Part shown: piece after piece, positions 1 through 7,543 of the stretch
How the letters are laid out: the number at the start of each line of letters is the position of its first letter
How positions within the stretch are numbered: the first letter of the stretch is position 1
NCBI RefSeq assembly: GCF_003143935.1
Contig: NZ_QFRX01000001.1
Span: forward strand, 7,722,992-7,786,991
Direction: 5' to 3'
Length of the DNA: 64,000 bases
Source of the DNA: Streptomyces sp. Act143
GTDB taxonomy: Bacteria; Actinomycetota; Actinomycetes; Streptomycetales; Streptomycetaceae
The notes under the pieces: model-generated
Database searches by the model: none
Seen by the model: the letters and a program-made list of their open reading frames with translations, nothing else
What the model was told of the DNA's origin: nothing
Translations under genes and position numbers: made by a program

Positions 1-155
1 CCCCCCCCCCGCTCCCCGCACTCCGCGAGCCCGCTGACGGCCCCCGGCGTCACCCCGGCACCGGCACACCGCTGCCGGTACCAGGCGGCAGGATCACCCC
101 CGCCCGCCGCACCACATACCTCGCACGGGCCCGCACCCGCCCCTCAGCGCCCCGC

Positions 156-413
156 CTAGTACGGCGCCCGGAACCCGCTGTACCCCAGCACCACGATGAC
201 CACCGCCACGATCCCGAACACGAGCGCCGCGGACCCCCAGCCGGAGCGGGGGCGGGACACGTGGTCCGGGTCGGCGCGGAACGGCTGCGGCTGCGGAGGG
301 TTGTCCTTCCAGCGGGCGGCCAGCATCCGGGCCCGCGCCGAGGGCTCCTTCAGCTCGGCGGCATCGGCCCAGCGGATGTCGAACTCCCGTTCCTCGTCGT
401 CCCGTTCGGGCAT
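156..413 (-). CDS. Small single-pass membrane protein, unknown function
   Basis: This encodes 85 residues from an ATG at 413. An upstream in-frame start exists, but its extra residues are basic and look non-coding. Residues 1-60 are hydrophilic and acidic at first (PERDDEEREFDIRWAD), and one hydrophobic helix (about residues 64-80, AALVFGIVAVVIVVLGY) lies close to the C-terminus, so this looks like a tail-anchored or N-in single-pass protein. It lies just downstream of glnA in the same direction, but a strong hairpin at 467-503 separates them. I do not recognise a family with a known role. Confidence 0.7.
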   Translation of the reverse strand: MPERDDEEREFDIRWADAAELKEPSARARMLAARWKDNPPQPQPFRADPDHVSRPRSGWGSAALVFGIVAVVIVVLGYSGFRAPY

Positions 414-466
414 GTCCGTGACCCCCGTCAGCTTTCTTCGAACAGTCGTGCCGGAAACCATACGAC

Positions 467-503
467 GGCGCCCCCGCACCTGGAAAACAGGGGCGGGGGC
501 GCC
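467..503 (-). terminator. glnA rho-independent terminator hairpin
   Basis: Eleven-base arms GGCGCCCCCGC (467-477) and GCGGGGGCGCC (493-503) are perfectly complementary, and inner CCTG/CAGG bases extend the stem. It starts 34 nt past the glnA stop codon, as expected for a transcription terminator. There is no clear T tract, which is normal in this G+C range. Confidence 0.7.
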
Positions 504-536
504 GGGGTGAAGCTCATGCGTGACGCATGGGTCCGA

Positions 537-1946
537 TCACACGTCGAAGTAGAGCTCGAACTCGTGCGGGTGCGGACGCAGCTGGAGCGGAGCGATCTCG
601 TTCGCGCGCTTGAAGTCGATCCACGTCTCGATCAGGTCGGACGTGAAGACGTCACCGGCGAGCAGGAACTCGTGGTCGCGCTCCAGGGAGTCGAGGACGG
701 CCGGAAGCGAGGTCGGGACCTGCGCCACGCTCGCGTGCTCCTCGGGAGCCAGCTCGTAGAGGTCCTTGTCGATCGGCTCGGCCGGCTCGATCTTGTTCTT
801 GATGCCGTCCAGGCCCGCGAGCAGCAGCGCCGAGAACGCCAGGTACGGGTTGCCGGAGGAGTCGGGCGCACGGAACTCGACGCGCTTGGCCTTCGGGTTG
901 GAGCCCGTGATCGGGATACGCATGGCCGCGGAGCGGTTGCGCTGCGAGTAGACGAGGTTGATCGGCGCCTCGAAGCCCGGCACCAGACGGTGGTACGAGT
1001 TCACCGTCGGGTTGGTGAAGGCGAGCAGCGACGGGGCGTGCTTGAGGATGCCGCCGATGTAGTAGCGGGCGGTGTCCGACAGACCCGCGTAGCCGGCCTC
1101 GTCGTAGAACAGCGGGTCGCCGTTGCTCCACAGCGACTGGTGGACGTGCATGCCCGAGCCGTTGTCACCGAAGATCGGCTTCGGCATGAAGGTCGCGGTC
1201 TTGCCGTTGCGCCAGGCCACGTTCTTCACGATGTACTTGAAGAGCTGGAGGTCGTCGGCCGCGGCGAGCAGCGTGTTGAACTTGTAGTTGATCTCGGCCT
1301 GGCCGGCGGTGCCGACCTCGTGGTGCTGGCGCTCGACCTTCAGGCCGGCCCGGTCCAGCTCCAGGGAGATCTCGGCGCGCAGGTCGGCGAAGTGGTCGAC
1401 CGGCGGGACCGGGAAGTAGCCCCCCTTGTAGCGGACCTTGTAACCACGGTTGTCCTCCAGCGCGCCCGTGTTCCAGGCACCCGCCTCGGAGTCGATGTGG
1501 TAGAAGCTCTCGTTCGCCGAGGTGGCGAAGCGGACGGAGTCGAAGACGTAGAACTCGGCCTCGGGGCCGAAGTACGCGGTGTCGGCGATGCCCGTCGACG
1601 CGAGGTAGGCCTCGGCCTTCTTCGCCACGTTGCGCGGGTCACGGGAGTACTGCTCGCCCGTGATCGGGTCGTGGATGAAGAAGTTGATGTTCAGCGTCTT
1701 GTCGCGGCGGAAGGGGTCGACCCGGGCGGTCGACAGGTCCGCGCGCAGCGCCATGTCGGACTCGTGGATGGCCTGGAAACCGCGGATCGACGAACCGTCG
1801 AACGCGAGCTCCTCGTCCGGGTCGAACGCCTCGACGGGCACCGTGAAGTGCTGCATGACGCCCGGCAGGTCGCAGAAGCGGACGTCGACGAACTTGACGT
1901 CCTCGTCCGCGATGAACTTCTTGGCCTCGTCGGCGTTCTGGAACAT
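537..1946 (-). CDS. glnA: Glutamine synthetase type I (GSI-beta)
   Basis: ATP-dependent glutamine synthetase, a dodecameric cytosolic enzyme making glutamine from glutamate and ammonia. It has 469 residues, the usual GSI length. Start ATG 1946 follows GTAGGAGGAG; a longer open frame extends into the promoter. The N-terminal beta-grasp domain covers about residues 15-100 and the catalytic domain the rest, with the signature FDGSSIRGF and the MPKPIFGDNGSGMHVHQS metal/ATP segment. The adenylylation tyrosine is conserved as Tyr397 in KDLYELAPEE, so GlnE-type control is possible. The divergent region at 2045-2083 carries GlnR boxes, indicating nitrogen control of transcription. The neighbouring lipoate genes are not functionally linked. 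Confidence 0.97.
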   Translation of the reverse strand: MFQNADEAKKFIADEDVKFVDVRFCDLPGVMQHFTVPVEAFDPDEELAFDGSSIRGFQAIHESDMALRADLSTARVDPFRRDKTLNINFFIHDPITGEQYSRDPRNVAKKAEAYLASTGIADTAYFGPEAEFYVFDSVRFATSANESFYHIDSEAGAWNTGALEDNRGYKVRYKGGYFPVPPVDHFADLRAEISLELDRAGLKVERQHHEVGTAGQAEINYKFNTLLAAADDLQLFKYIVKNVAWRNGKTATFMPKPIFGDNGSGMHVHQSLWSNGDPLFYDEAGYAGLSDTARYYIGGILKHAPSLLAFTNPTVNSYHRLVPGFEAPINLVYSQRNRSAAMRIPITGSNPKAKRVEFRAPDSSGNPYLAFSALLLAGLDGIKNKIEPAEPIDKDLYELAPEEHASVAQVPTSLPAVLDSLERDHEFLLAGDVFTSDLIETWIDFKRANEIAPLQLRPHPHEFELYFDV

Positions 1947-2044
1947 CCAGCTCCTCCTACTCCCGACGGTTCCGTGCCGGGGTGGTAGTTCGTTCGTGCG
2001 GCCAGTGCGGTGGCACACGCTGTTCCCGACCCTAGGGACGGGTG

Positions 2045-2083
2045 ATTTCTCAGGCGTGACCCATTTGTTTCGCACAAGTTAAC
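2045..2083 (-). promoter_or_regulatory. GlnR operator (a/b boxes) of glnA
   Basis: Read on the minus strand the site is TTAAC-n6-GAAAC-n6-GTCAC-n6-GAAAT, with all three spacers exactly six bases. This matches the established actinomycete GlnR consensus gTnAC-n6-GAAAC repeated twice. It lies about 100 nt upstream of the glnA start codon in the divergent glnA/RDD intergenic region (1947-2145). GlnR binding is inferred; the sequence match is direct. Confidence 0.85.
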
Positions 2084-2145
2084 CGGACACCTTCCGATCC
2101 ACCCCACCTGTCCGTATCGCGAAACACGGGCAGTACGGTGGACGG

Positions 2146-2616
2146 GTGGATAAGAGGGAAGCAATCGGATCGTGGCTCTCCGGCCCCCGTGCGGCCGCCG
2201 AGGAAGCCGGTGTGGACTTCGGATACCGCGGTCAGCAGCTGGGGCTGCCCGAGGAGGGGCCGGGCTCCGTCGCCCGGCCGGGTCGGCGCCTCGGCGCACT
2301 GGCTGTCGACTGGGGGATGAGCATCCTGATTGCATCCCAGTTGATCACTCAGGGCTACGAGACCCCGACGACCTCGAACTGGGCGCTCCTGGTCTTCTTC
2401 GCGATGAGCGTCCTCACCGTCGGCACCATCGGCTTCACCCCGGGCAAGCGCATCTTCGGCCTCCGGGTCGTCGAGGTCGGCACCGGTCAGGTCAAGCCCC
2501 TGCGGGCCCTGCTGCGCTGCGTCCTGCTGTGCCTCGCCGTCCCGGCCCTGATCTGGGACCGCGACGGCCGCGGCCTGCACGACCGGCTGGCCCGCACGGT
2601 CGAGGTACGGATCTGA
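2146..2616 (+). CDS. RDD family membrane protein
   Basis: A 156-residue protein starting at GTG 2146, six nucleotides after the -10-like TACGGT (2134-2139), so the transcript is probably leaderless. After a hydrophilic N-terminus of about 45 residues there are three hydrophobic segments (about 48-68, 79-97 and 119-136). Between them is the RDD-type motif GFTPGKRIFGLRVV, and a C-terminal GRGLHDRLARTVEV follows; both are typical of RDD proteins. The biochemical role of RDD proteins is mostly unknown; some have been linked to ion transport. It is divergent from glnA and ends in a strong bidirectional hairpin. Confidence 0.85.
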   Translation: MDKREAIGSWLSGPRAAAEEAGVDFGYRGQQLGLPEEGPGSVARPGRRLGALAVDWGMSILIASQLITQGYETPTTSNWALLVFFAMSVLTVGTIGFTPGKRIFGLRVVEVGTGQVKPLRALLRCVLLCLAVPALIWDRDGRGLHDRLARTVEVRI

Positions 2617-2628
2617 AGCTCGTACGGC

Positions 2629-2664
2629 GAAGGGGGCGCCGGGATCAGTCCCGGCGCCCCCTTC
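2629..2664. terminator. Bidirectional terminator between RDD gene and DUF4191 gene
   Basis: Perfect 16-bp stem: GAAGGGGGCGCCGGGA (2629-2644), tetraloop TCAG, then the exact complement at 2649-2664. It lies between two convergent stop codons (2616 and 2680), so it can serve both genes. Confidence 0.9.
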
Positions 2665-2679
2665 CCTGTCGGAGGTCGC

Positions 2680-3381
2680 TCAGCGCGCCTTCGGCCCGCC
2701 CTTCGGCAGCTTCATGCCCTTCGGCATCGGCCCCTTGGGGAGCGGCATGTTGCTCATCAGGTCGCCCATCGCCCGCAGCCGGTCGTTGGTGGCGGTCACC
2801 TGGGGGCCGGTCAGCACGCGCGGCAGCTTCAGCATCGAGGTGCGGAGCTTCTTCAGCGGGATCTGGCCCTCGCCCGTGCCGACGATCAGATCGTGCACCG
2901 GCACGTCCGCGACGATACGGTTCATCTTCTTCTTCTCGGCGGCCAGCAGGGTCTTCACCCGGTTCGGGTTGCCCTCCGCGACCAGCACGATGCCGGCCTT
3001 GCCGACGGCCCGGTGCACCACGTCCTGGCTGCGGTTCATCGCCACCGCGGGCGTCGTCGTCCAGCCCCGGCCGATGTTGTCGAGCACGGCCGCGGCGGCG
3101 CCCGGCTGTCCCTCCATCTGACCGAACGCGGCCCGCTCGGCCCGGCGCCCGAACACGATCGCCGTCCCGAGGAAGGCGAGCAGGAGGCCCAGGATGCCGA
3201 GGTAGATCGGATGACCGATCAGGAAACCGAACGCGAGAAAGACACCGAGGATCAGGAGGAAGACACCCGCGAGCACCAGACCGATCTTCTTGTCGGCCCT
3301 GCGGGTCATCTTGTACGTCAGGGCGATCTGCTTCAGACGCCCGGGGTTTGCGGCATCCGCCGCGCTGTCACTTCTCGCCAT
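2680..3381 (-). CDS. DUF4191 membrane protein
   Basis: A 233-residue actinobacterial conserved protein starting at ATG 3381 (MARSDSAAD); upstream in-frame codons lack coding character. A short basic N-terminus (KMTRRADKK) precedes two adjacent hydrophobic helices (about residues 36-57 and 61-79). A long cytosolic region of about 150 residues follows and ends in a Pro/Lys/Gly-rich tail (MPLPKGPMPKGMKLPKGG). The architecture matches DUF4191 proteins, whose function is not established. The next gene upstream in the same direction is the small conserved protein at 3444-3644, so the two may be co-transcribed. Confidence 0.85.
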   Translation of the reverse strand: MARSDSAADAANPGRLKQIALTYKMTRRADKKIGLVLAGVFLLILGVFLAFGFLIGHPIYLGILGLLLAFLGTAIVFGRRAERAAFGQMEGQPGAAAAVLDNIGRGWTTTPAVAMNRSQDVVHRAVGKAGIVLVAEGNPNRVKTLLAAEKKKMNRIVADVPVHDLIVGTGEGQIPLKKLRTSMLKLPRVLTGPQVTATNDRLRAMGDLMSNMPLPKGPMPKGMKLPKGGPKAR

Positions 3382-3443
3382 GCCACGAAGTCTACGTGGC
3401 CCCGGGAGCGCCGACGACGGCAGTCTCCCGACGGCGGCCGGCG

Positions 3444-3644
3444 TCACGGACGGGAGGCGAGCGCCTTGTCCAGGACCTGCTGGGCCTCGACCCGGTCCTT
3501 CGCGCGGCGGCGGTCCTCCAGGACGGACGTCCAGGCGTTGCGGCGGGCGGTGCGCTGGCCGCTGCTCATGAGCAGCGACTCGACGGCACGGAGTGCATCG
3601 GTGAATGACGGGATGGCGGTGGCGCGAACGGGCGCGGCCTGCAT
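3444..3644 (-). CDS. Small conserved hypothetical protein (66 aa)
   Basis: This encodes 66 mostly helical residues. The C-terminal half is highly charged (TARRNAWTSVLEDRRRAKDRVEAQQVLDKA), suggesting a soluble helical or coiled-coil protein. Start ATG 3644 follows a G-rich segment. It sits 62 nt upstream of the DUF4191 gene in the same direction. A nested palindrome at 3715-3755, about 70 nt upstream, may be its operator. I cannot assign a function. Confidence 0.7.
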   Translation of the reverse strand: MQAAPVRATAIPSFTDALRAVESLLMSSGQRTARRNAWTSVLEDRRRAKDRVEAQQVLDKALASRP

Positions 3645-3714
3645 GATGGAGGTCCCCCCTCAGGGAATGGCGGCTTTGGCGAATGGTGCACGGGCTGTAC
3701 AGCCAGGGTCACTG

Positions 3715-3755
3715 ATTGGTGTTACCAGGGCGTGACCGACCGGTCAAACACCAAT
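3715..3755. promoter_or_regulatory. Nested dyad, candidate TetR-type operator
   Basis: The outer arms ATTGGTGTT (3715-3723) and AACACCAAT (3747-3755) are perfect complements. Inside them is a second perfect dyad, TGACCG-AC-CGGTCA (3733-3746). The inner 14-mer resembles operators of TetR-family repressors. It lies in the upstream region of the 66-aa gene, on its minus-strand promoter side. The structure is seen directly; the operator role is inference. Confidence 0.5.
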
Positions 3756-3884
3756 GAAGCCTTGATGCGCGGCCGGAAAACGCTGACGCGGCCCTGACGG
3801 CGCCCCCATCTGCGGGGACGCCCGGGGCCGCGTCAATCGGCCACTACCGGGCGGTAGTTGCTTGTGCTCGGATTCACACGATGC

Positions 3885-3905
3885 GGATGGCACCGAGTGC
3901 CATCC
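3885..3905 (-). terminator. lipA terminator hairpin
   Basis: Perfect 9-bp stem GGATGGCAC - CGA - GTGCCATCC located 19 nt past the lipA stop codon. A second, smaller perfect stem (ACTACCG - GG - CGGTAGT, 3843-3858) lies just beyond it. Together they probably end the lipB-lipA transcript. Confidence 0.65.
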
Positions 3906-3924
3906 AGTCGTTTTCGAGCGGGTC

Positions 3925-4890
3925 TCAGACCGCCTGCGAGGCGATGAACGAACCGCGCTTCTCGATGGCCATCTGGTACAGCCGCCCGGCGCGGTAGGAC
4001 GAGCGGACCAGCGGGCCGGACATCACTCCGGAGAACCCGATCTGCTCGGCCTCCTCCTTCAGCTCCACGAACTCCTGCGGCTTCACCCAGCGCTCCACGG
4101 GGTGGTGGCGCACGGAGGGCCGCAGGTACTGGGTGATGGTGACGAGCTCGCAGCCCGCGTCGTGCAGCTGCCGGAGCGCCTCGCTGACCTCCTCGCGGGT
4201 CTCGCCCATGCCGAGGATCAGGTTGGACTTGGTCACCAGGCCGAAGTCGCGGGCCTCGGTGATGACCTTCAGGGAGCGCTCGTAGCGGAAGCCGGGGCGG
4301 ATGCGCTTGAAGATGCGGGGGACCGTCTCGACGTTGTGCGCGAAGACCTCGGGGCGCGACTCGAAGACCTCCTTCAGGAGCTCCGGGACGGCGTTGAAGT
4401 CCGGGGCGAGCAGCTCGACCTTGGTGTGGCCGCCCTCGCGCTGCGCGGTCTGCCGGTGGATCTGGCGCACGGTCTCGGCGTACAGCCAGGCGCCGCCGTC
4501 CTCCAGGTCGTCGCGGGCGACGCCGGTGATGGTGGCGTAGTTCAGGTCCATGGTGACCACGGACTCGCCCACGCGGCGCGGCTCGTCGCGGTCGAGCGCC
4601 TCGGGCTTGCCGGTGTCGATCTGGCAGAAGTCGCAGCGCCGGGTGCACTGGTCGCCGCCGATGAGGAAGGTCGCCTCGCGGTCCTCCCAGCACTCGTAAA
4701 TGTTGGGACAGCCGGCTTCCTGGCAGACGGTGTGCAGACCCTCGCTCTTCACGAGCTTCTGCATGGCCGTGTACTCGGGACCCATTTTCGCCCGGGTCTT
4801 GATCCACTCGGGCTTGCGCTCGATGGGGGTCTGGGCGTTCCGGACCTCCAGGCGCAGCATCTTGCGTCCGTCGGGTGTGACTGCGGACAC
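3925..4890 (-). CDS. lipA: Lipoyl synthase (radical SAM)
   Basis: Inserts two sulfurs into protein-bound octanoyl groups to make lipoyl cofactor. It has 321 residues from GTG 4890, preceded by GGGAG; an upstream ATG (4941) gives an unusual N-terminus. The auxiliary 4Fe-4S cluster cysteines are in CQEAGCPNIYEC, and the radical SAM CxxxCxxC motif is CTRRCDFC. The C-terminal RSSYRAG serine motif is present. lipB lies 122 nt upstream in the same direction, giving the usual lipB-lipA order. The products serve the lipoyl domains of the E2 protein encoded at 21249-23030. Confidence 0.96.
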   Translation of the reverse strand: MSAVTPDGRKMLRLEVRNAQTPIERKPEWIKTRAKMGPEYTAMQKLVKSEGLHTVCQEAGCPNIYECWEDREATFLIGGDQCTRRCDFCQIDTGKPEALDRDEPRRVGESVVTMDLNYATITGVARDDLEDGGAWLYAETVRQIHRQTAQREGGHTKVELLAPDFNAVPELLKEVFESRPEVFAHNVETVPRIFKRIRPGFRYERSLKVITEARDFGLVTKSNLILGMGETREEVSEALRQLHDAGCELVTITQYLRPSVRHHPVERWVKPQEFVELKEEAEQIGFSGVMSGPLVRSSYRAGRLYQMAIEKRGSFIASQAV

Positions 4891-5012
4891 ATCGGCTCCC
4901 TGCTGATTGGCTTGCGTAGTCTTCGATTCTTCGGCGTACACCAGCGTACGCCCGTGCTTCTACAGCCCCGCTTCCAGGCCAACCCCGCTCACGCGGGACT
5001 GATTCCCGGTTC

Positions 5013-5810
5013 TCAGGCGGTCGCCTTCTCGATCTCCCGCGGTTTCAGCTCCGCGTTCTCCAGTACGTCCCGCAAGTGCCGCTCCACCACCGGCAGCACC
5101 TCGTCGATCGTCACGTCCCGGCCCAGCTCGTTGGCGAGCGAGGCGACCCCGGCGTCCCGGATCCCGCACGGGATGATCCGGTCGAACCAGGTGTTGTCCG
5201 GGTTCACGTTGAACGCGAAACCGTGCATCGTGACGCCCTTGGCGACCCGGATGCCGATCGCCGCGATCTTGCGGTCCTCGCGCCGCTGCCCGGCGTTGGA
5301 CGGGGCGTACTCGGGCCCGTTCATCCGCGGGTCGAACTCCTCGTCGGTGAGACGGGGGTCGAAGTCCAGCGACAGCCCGCCGAGGGCCGGACGCTGCTCC
5401 ACCGGGTCGCCGAGCACCCATACGCCACTGCGGCCCTCGACCCGCGTGGTCTCCAGCCCGAACTCCGCGCAGGTGCGGATCAGGGCCTCCTCGAGGCGTC
5501 GTACGTGCGCCACGACGTCCACCGGACGCGGCAGCTTCTGGATGGGGTAGCCCACCAGCTGCCCCGGGCCGTGCCAGGTGATCTTGCCGCCGCGGTCCAC
5601 GTCGACGACCGGCGTGCCGTCCAGGGGGCGCTCGCTGTCCGCGGTGCGCCGGCCGGCCGTGTACACCGGCGGGTGTTCGAGCAGGAGCACGGTGTCGGGG
5701 ACCTCGTCCGCGAACCGGGCCGCGTGCACCCGGCGCTGTTCGTCCCACGCCTCCTGGTACTCGACGGCGTCCGCGCCGAACCCCATCCGGACGAACCGCA
5801 ACTCACTCAC
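5013..5810 (-). CDS. lipB: Octanoyltransferase LipB
   Basis: Transfers octanoyl from acyl carrier protein to lipoyl domains. It has 265 residues from GTG 5810 behind GGGAGG. The signature is readable: GRRT, the HGPGQLVGYPI segment, the catalytic cysteine in IIPCGI and the lysine-containing KIAAIGIRVAKGVT segment. The length fits the LipB family, with a short C-terminal extension. It precedes lipA in the same direction and is divergent from the regulator at 6035; the 224-bp divergent region shows no clear palindrome. Confidence 0.95.
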   Translation of the reverse strand: MSELRFVRMGFGADAVEYQEAWDEQRRVHAARFADEVPDTVLLLEHPPVYTAGRRTADSERPLDGTPVVDVDRGGKITWHGPGQLVGYPIQKLPRPVDVVAHVRRLEEALIRTCAEFGLETTRVEGRSGVWVLGDPVEQRPALGGLSLDFDPRLTDEEFDPRMNGPEYAPSNAGQRREDRKIAAIGIRVAKGVTMHGFAFNVNPDNTWFDRIIPCGIRDAGVASLANELGRDVTIDEVLPVVERHLRDVLENAELKPREIEKATA

Positions 5811-6034
5811 GGCAAGCGCCTCCCTAGCACGACCGTCTGTCGTAAGGCACGAAACGTGCCTACGCCACTGTACGACTCGCCGTCACGCGTCAGCCGTGCG
5901 GTCAATCCTCACACGATCGGATGAACGAGCGTCGAAGTGTGCGATCGTCTGCTCACTCTCCGCTACATTCACGCCGTTCTATAGAGGCCATAAGGGCTGC
6001 CGACAGGCAATCCGGGCAGGAGACACCACCGCAG

Positions 6035-7468
6035 ATGACGGAACGACCCGCGCAGCGCACTCCCAACCGCCAGCTCGCCGCGCTCATCGCAGAAGCGGGG
6101 TTCTCCAACGCGGGACTCGCCCGTCGAGTCGACCAGCTCGGTCTCGAACACGGGCTTGATCTGAGATACGACAAGACGTCGGTCACCCGGTGGCTGCGCG
6201 GCCAGCAGCCCCGCGGCACCACCCCCGCCCTCATCGCCGAGGTCTTCACCCGCCGCCTCGGCCGCCGCCTGAGCGCCCAGGACCTGGGGCTGGACGCCTG
6301 CGCGCCGGTCTACGCGGGCCTGGAGTTCGCGGCCACCCCCGAGGAGGCCGTCGACATCGTCAGCGGGCTGTGGCGCAAGGACTCCGGAAGCCACGCCGAA
6401 CTCCGCAAGATCGCCTTCACCCCGGCGGGCCTCGTCGTCCCCAGCCGCGACTGGCTGATCGGCCGGGCCGACGACAAGGTGGCCCGGGGCGAGCCCCCGC
6501 TCCGGGTGCCCGCTCAGGGCCGGCCCGTCGTACCCCGCCAGCGCGGCGCCGAACGCGGCCCCGGCCAGAAGGTCACCGGCGGCGACATCGCGGCGCTGCG
6601 CTCGGTCGGCGAGCTGTTCCGCTCCCTCGACGACATGTACGGCGGCGGTCACGCCCGCCAGGCCCTCGTGCGCTACCTGGAGCACGAGTGCGAGCCGATG
6701 CTGCGCGGCACCTACGGCGAGCAGACCGGCCGCCGCCTGTTCGCGGCCGCCGCCGATCTGACCCGGCTCGCGGGCTGGACGTCGTACGACATCGCGGCGC
6801 ACGGCCTCGCGCAGCGGTACTTCGTGCAGTCGCTGCGGCTCGCGCAGGCCGCGGGGGACCGGGCCTACGGGTCGTACGTGCTGATCACGATGAGCCGCCA
6901 GGCGGTCTATCTCGGGCACGGGCGCGAGGCGGTGCAGCTCGCGCGGGTGGCCCAGCAGGGGCTCGGGACCAATGCCCCGCCGGTGGTGCAGGCGCTGCTG
7001 CACTCCGTCGAGGCGCGCGGGCACGGGGTGCTCGGCGAGGTGCGCAACTGCACGGCCGCGCTGGTCCGTGCCGAGCGCGCGCTGGAGGCGGCCCGGCCCG
7101 GTGACGAGGTCCCGTACTGGGCGCGCTTCTTCGACGAGGCGCAGCTCGCCGACGAGTTCGGGCATGCGCACCGGGACCTTCAGCAGTTCCGCGCGGCGGC
7201 GCAGCATGCCGAGCGGTCGTTGCAGCTGCGGGCACCGGCCTACGCCCGCAGCCGCCTGTTCTGCCGGGTCGTGCTGGCCTCCGCCCGCCTGGGCCTGGGC
7301 GAACTCGACCAGGCCTGCGCGCTGGGCGCGGAGGCGGCCGGTGCCGCCGCGGAGATGCGGTCGGTGCGGGCGATCGAGTACGTGAAGGATTTCGAGCGGA
7401 GGCTGGAGCCGTACAAGGACGCGGCGCCGGTACGGGGGTACCGGGACAAGGTCGCCGTGTTCGGGTAG
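6035..7468 (+). CDS. Cytoplasmic TPR-type transcriptional regulator
   Basis: A 477-residue protein starting at ATG 6035 behind GGCAGGAG. Residues 1-75 resemble a helix-turn-helix segment (NRQLAALIAEAGFSNAGLARR and SVTRWLRGQQPRG), of the kind found in NsdA-like and other XRE-type Streptomyces regulators. The remainder is alanine-rich and helical with repeated units consistent with tetratricopeptide repeats (for example AAQHAERSLQLRAPAYARSRLF). Such proteins often control development or antibiotic production, but no ligand or target can be named from sequence. It is monocistronic and ends at the stem-loop at 7493-7539. Confidence 0.75.
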   Translation: MTERPAQRTPNRQLAALIAEAGFSNAGLARRVDQLGLEHGLDLRYDKTSVTRWLRGQQPRGTTPALIAEVFTRRLGRRLSAQDLGLDACAPVYAGLEFAATPEEAVDIVSGLWRKDSGSHAELRKIAFTPAGLVVPSRDWLIGRADDKVARGEPPLRVPAQGRPVVPRQRGAERGPGQKVTGGDIAALRSVGELFRSLDDMYGGGHARQALVRYLEHECEPMLRGTYGEQTGRRLFAAAADLTRLAGWTSYDIAAHGLAQRYFVQSLRLAQAAGDRAYGSYVLITMSRQAVYLGHGREAVQLARVAQQGLGTNAPPVVQALLHSVEARGHGVLGEVRNCTAALVRAERALEAARPGDEVPYWARFFDEAQLADEFGHAHRDLQQFRAAAQHAERSLQLRAPAYARSRLFCRVVLASARLGLGELDQACALGAEAAGAAAEMRSVRAIEYVKDFERRLEPYKDAAPVRGYRDKVAVFG

Positions 7469-7492
7469 CGCCGTGGCGCCGGCGGTCGGGTG

Positions 7493-7539
7493 CCGGGCGC
7501 GGGGGTGCTGCGGCTGGTCGCGCAGCTCCCCGCGCCCGG
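7493..7539. repeat. Dispersed hairpin element, copy A (bidirectional terminator)
   Basis: Twelve-base perfect arms CCGGGCGCGGGG (7493-7504) and CCCCGCGCCCGG (7528-7539) enclose a smaller CTGCG/GCAG stem. The inner sequence, read on the minus strand, contains the family core GCTGCGCGACCAGCC. It lies exactly between two convergent stop codons (7468 and 7544), so a terminator role is likely for this copy. Related copies are at 19551, 24701, 28706, 31166, 40132 and 56302. Confidence 0.7.
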
Positions 7540-7543
7540 GGGT

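Noticed and set aside
261..1988. Long open frame antisense to glnA
   Set aside because: Valine/arginine/glycine-rich shadow caused by the G/C-rich third codon positions of glnA on the other strand; no start signal and no domain.
3833..4807. Alternative frame over lipA
   Set aside because: Out-of-frame Arg/Pro-rich translation; the true lipA frame has all radical SAM and cluster motifs.
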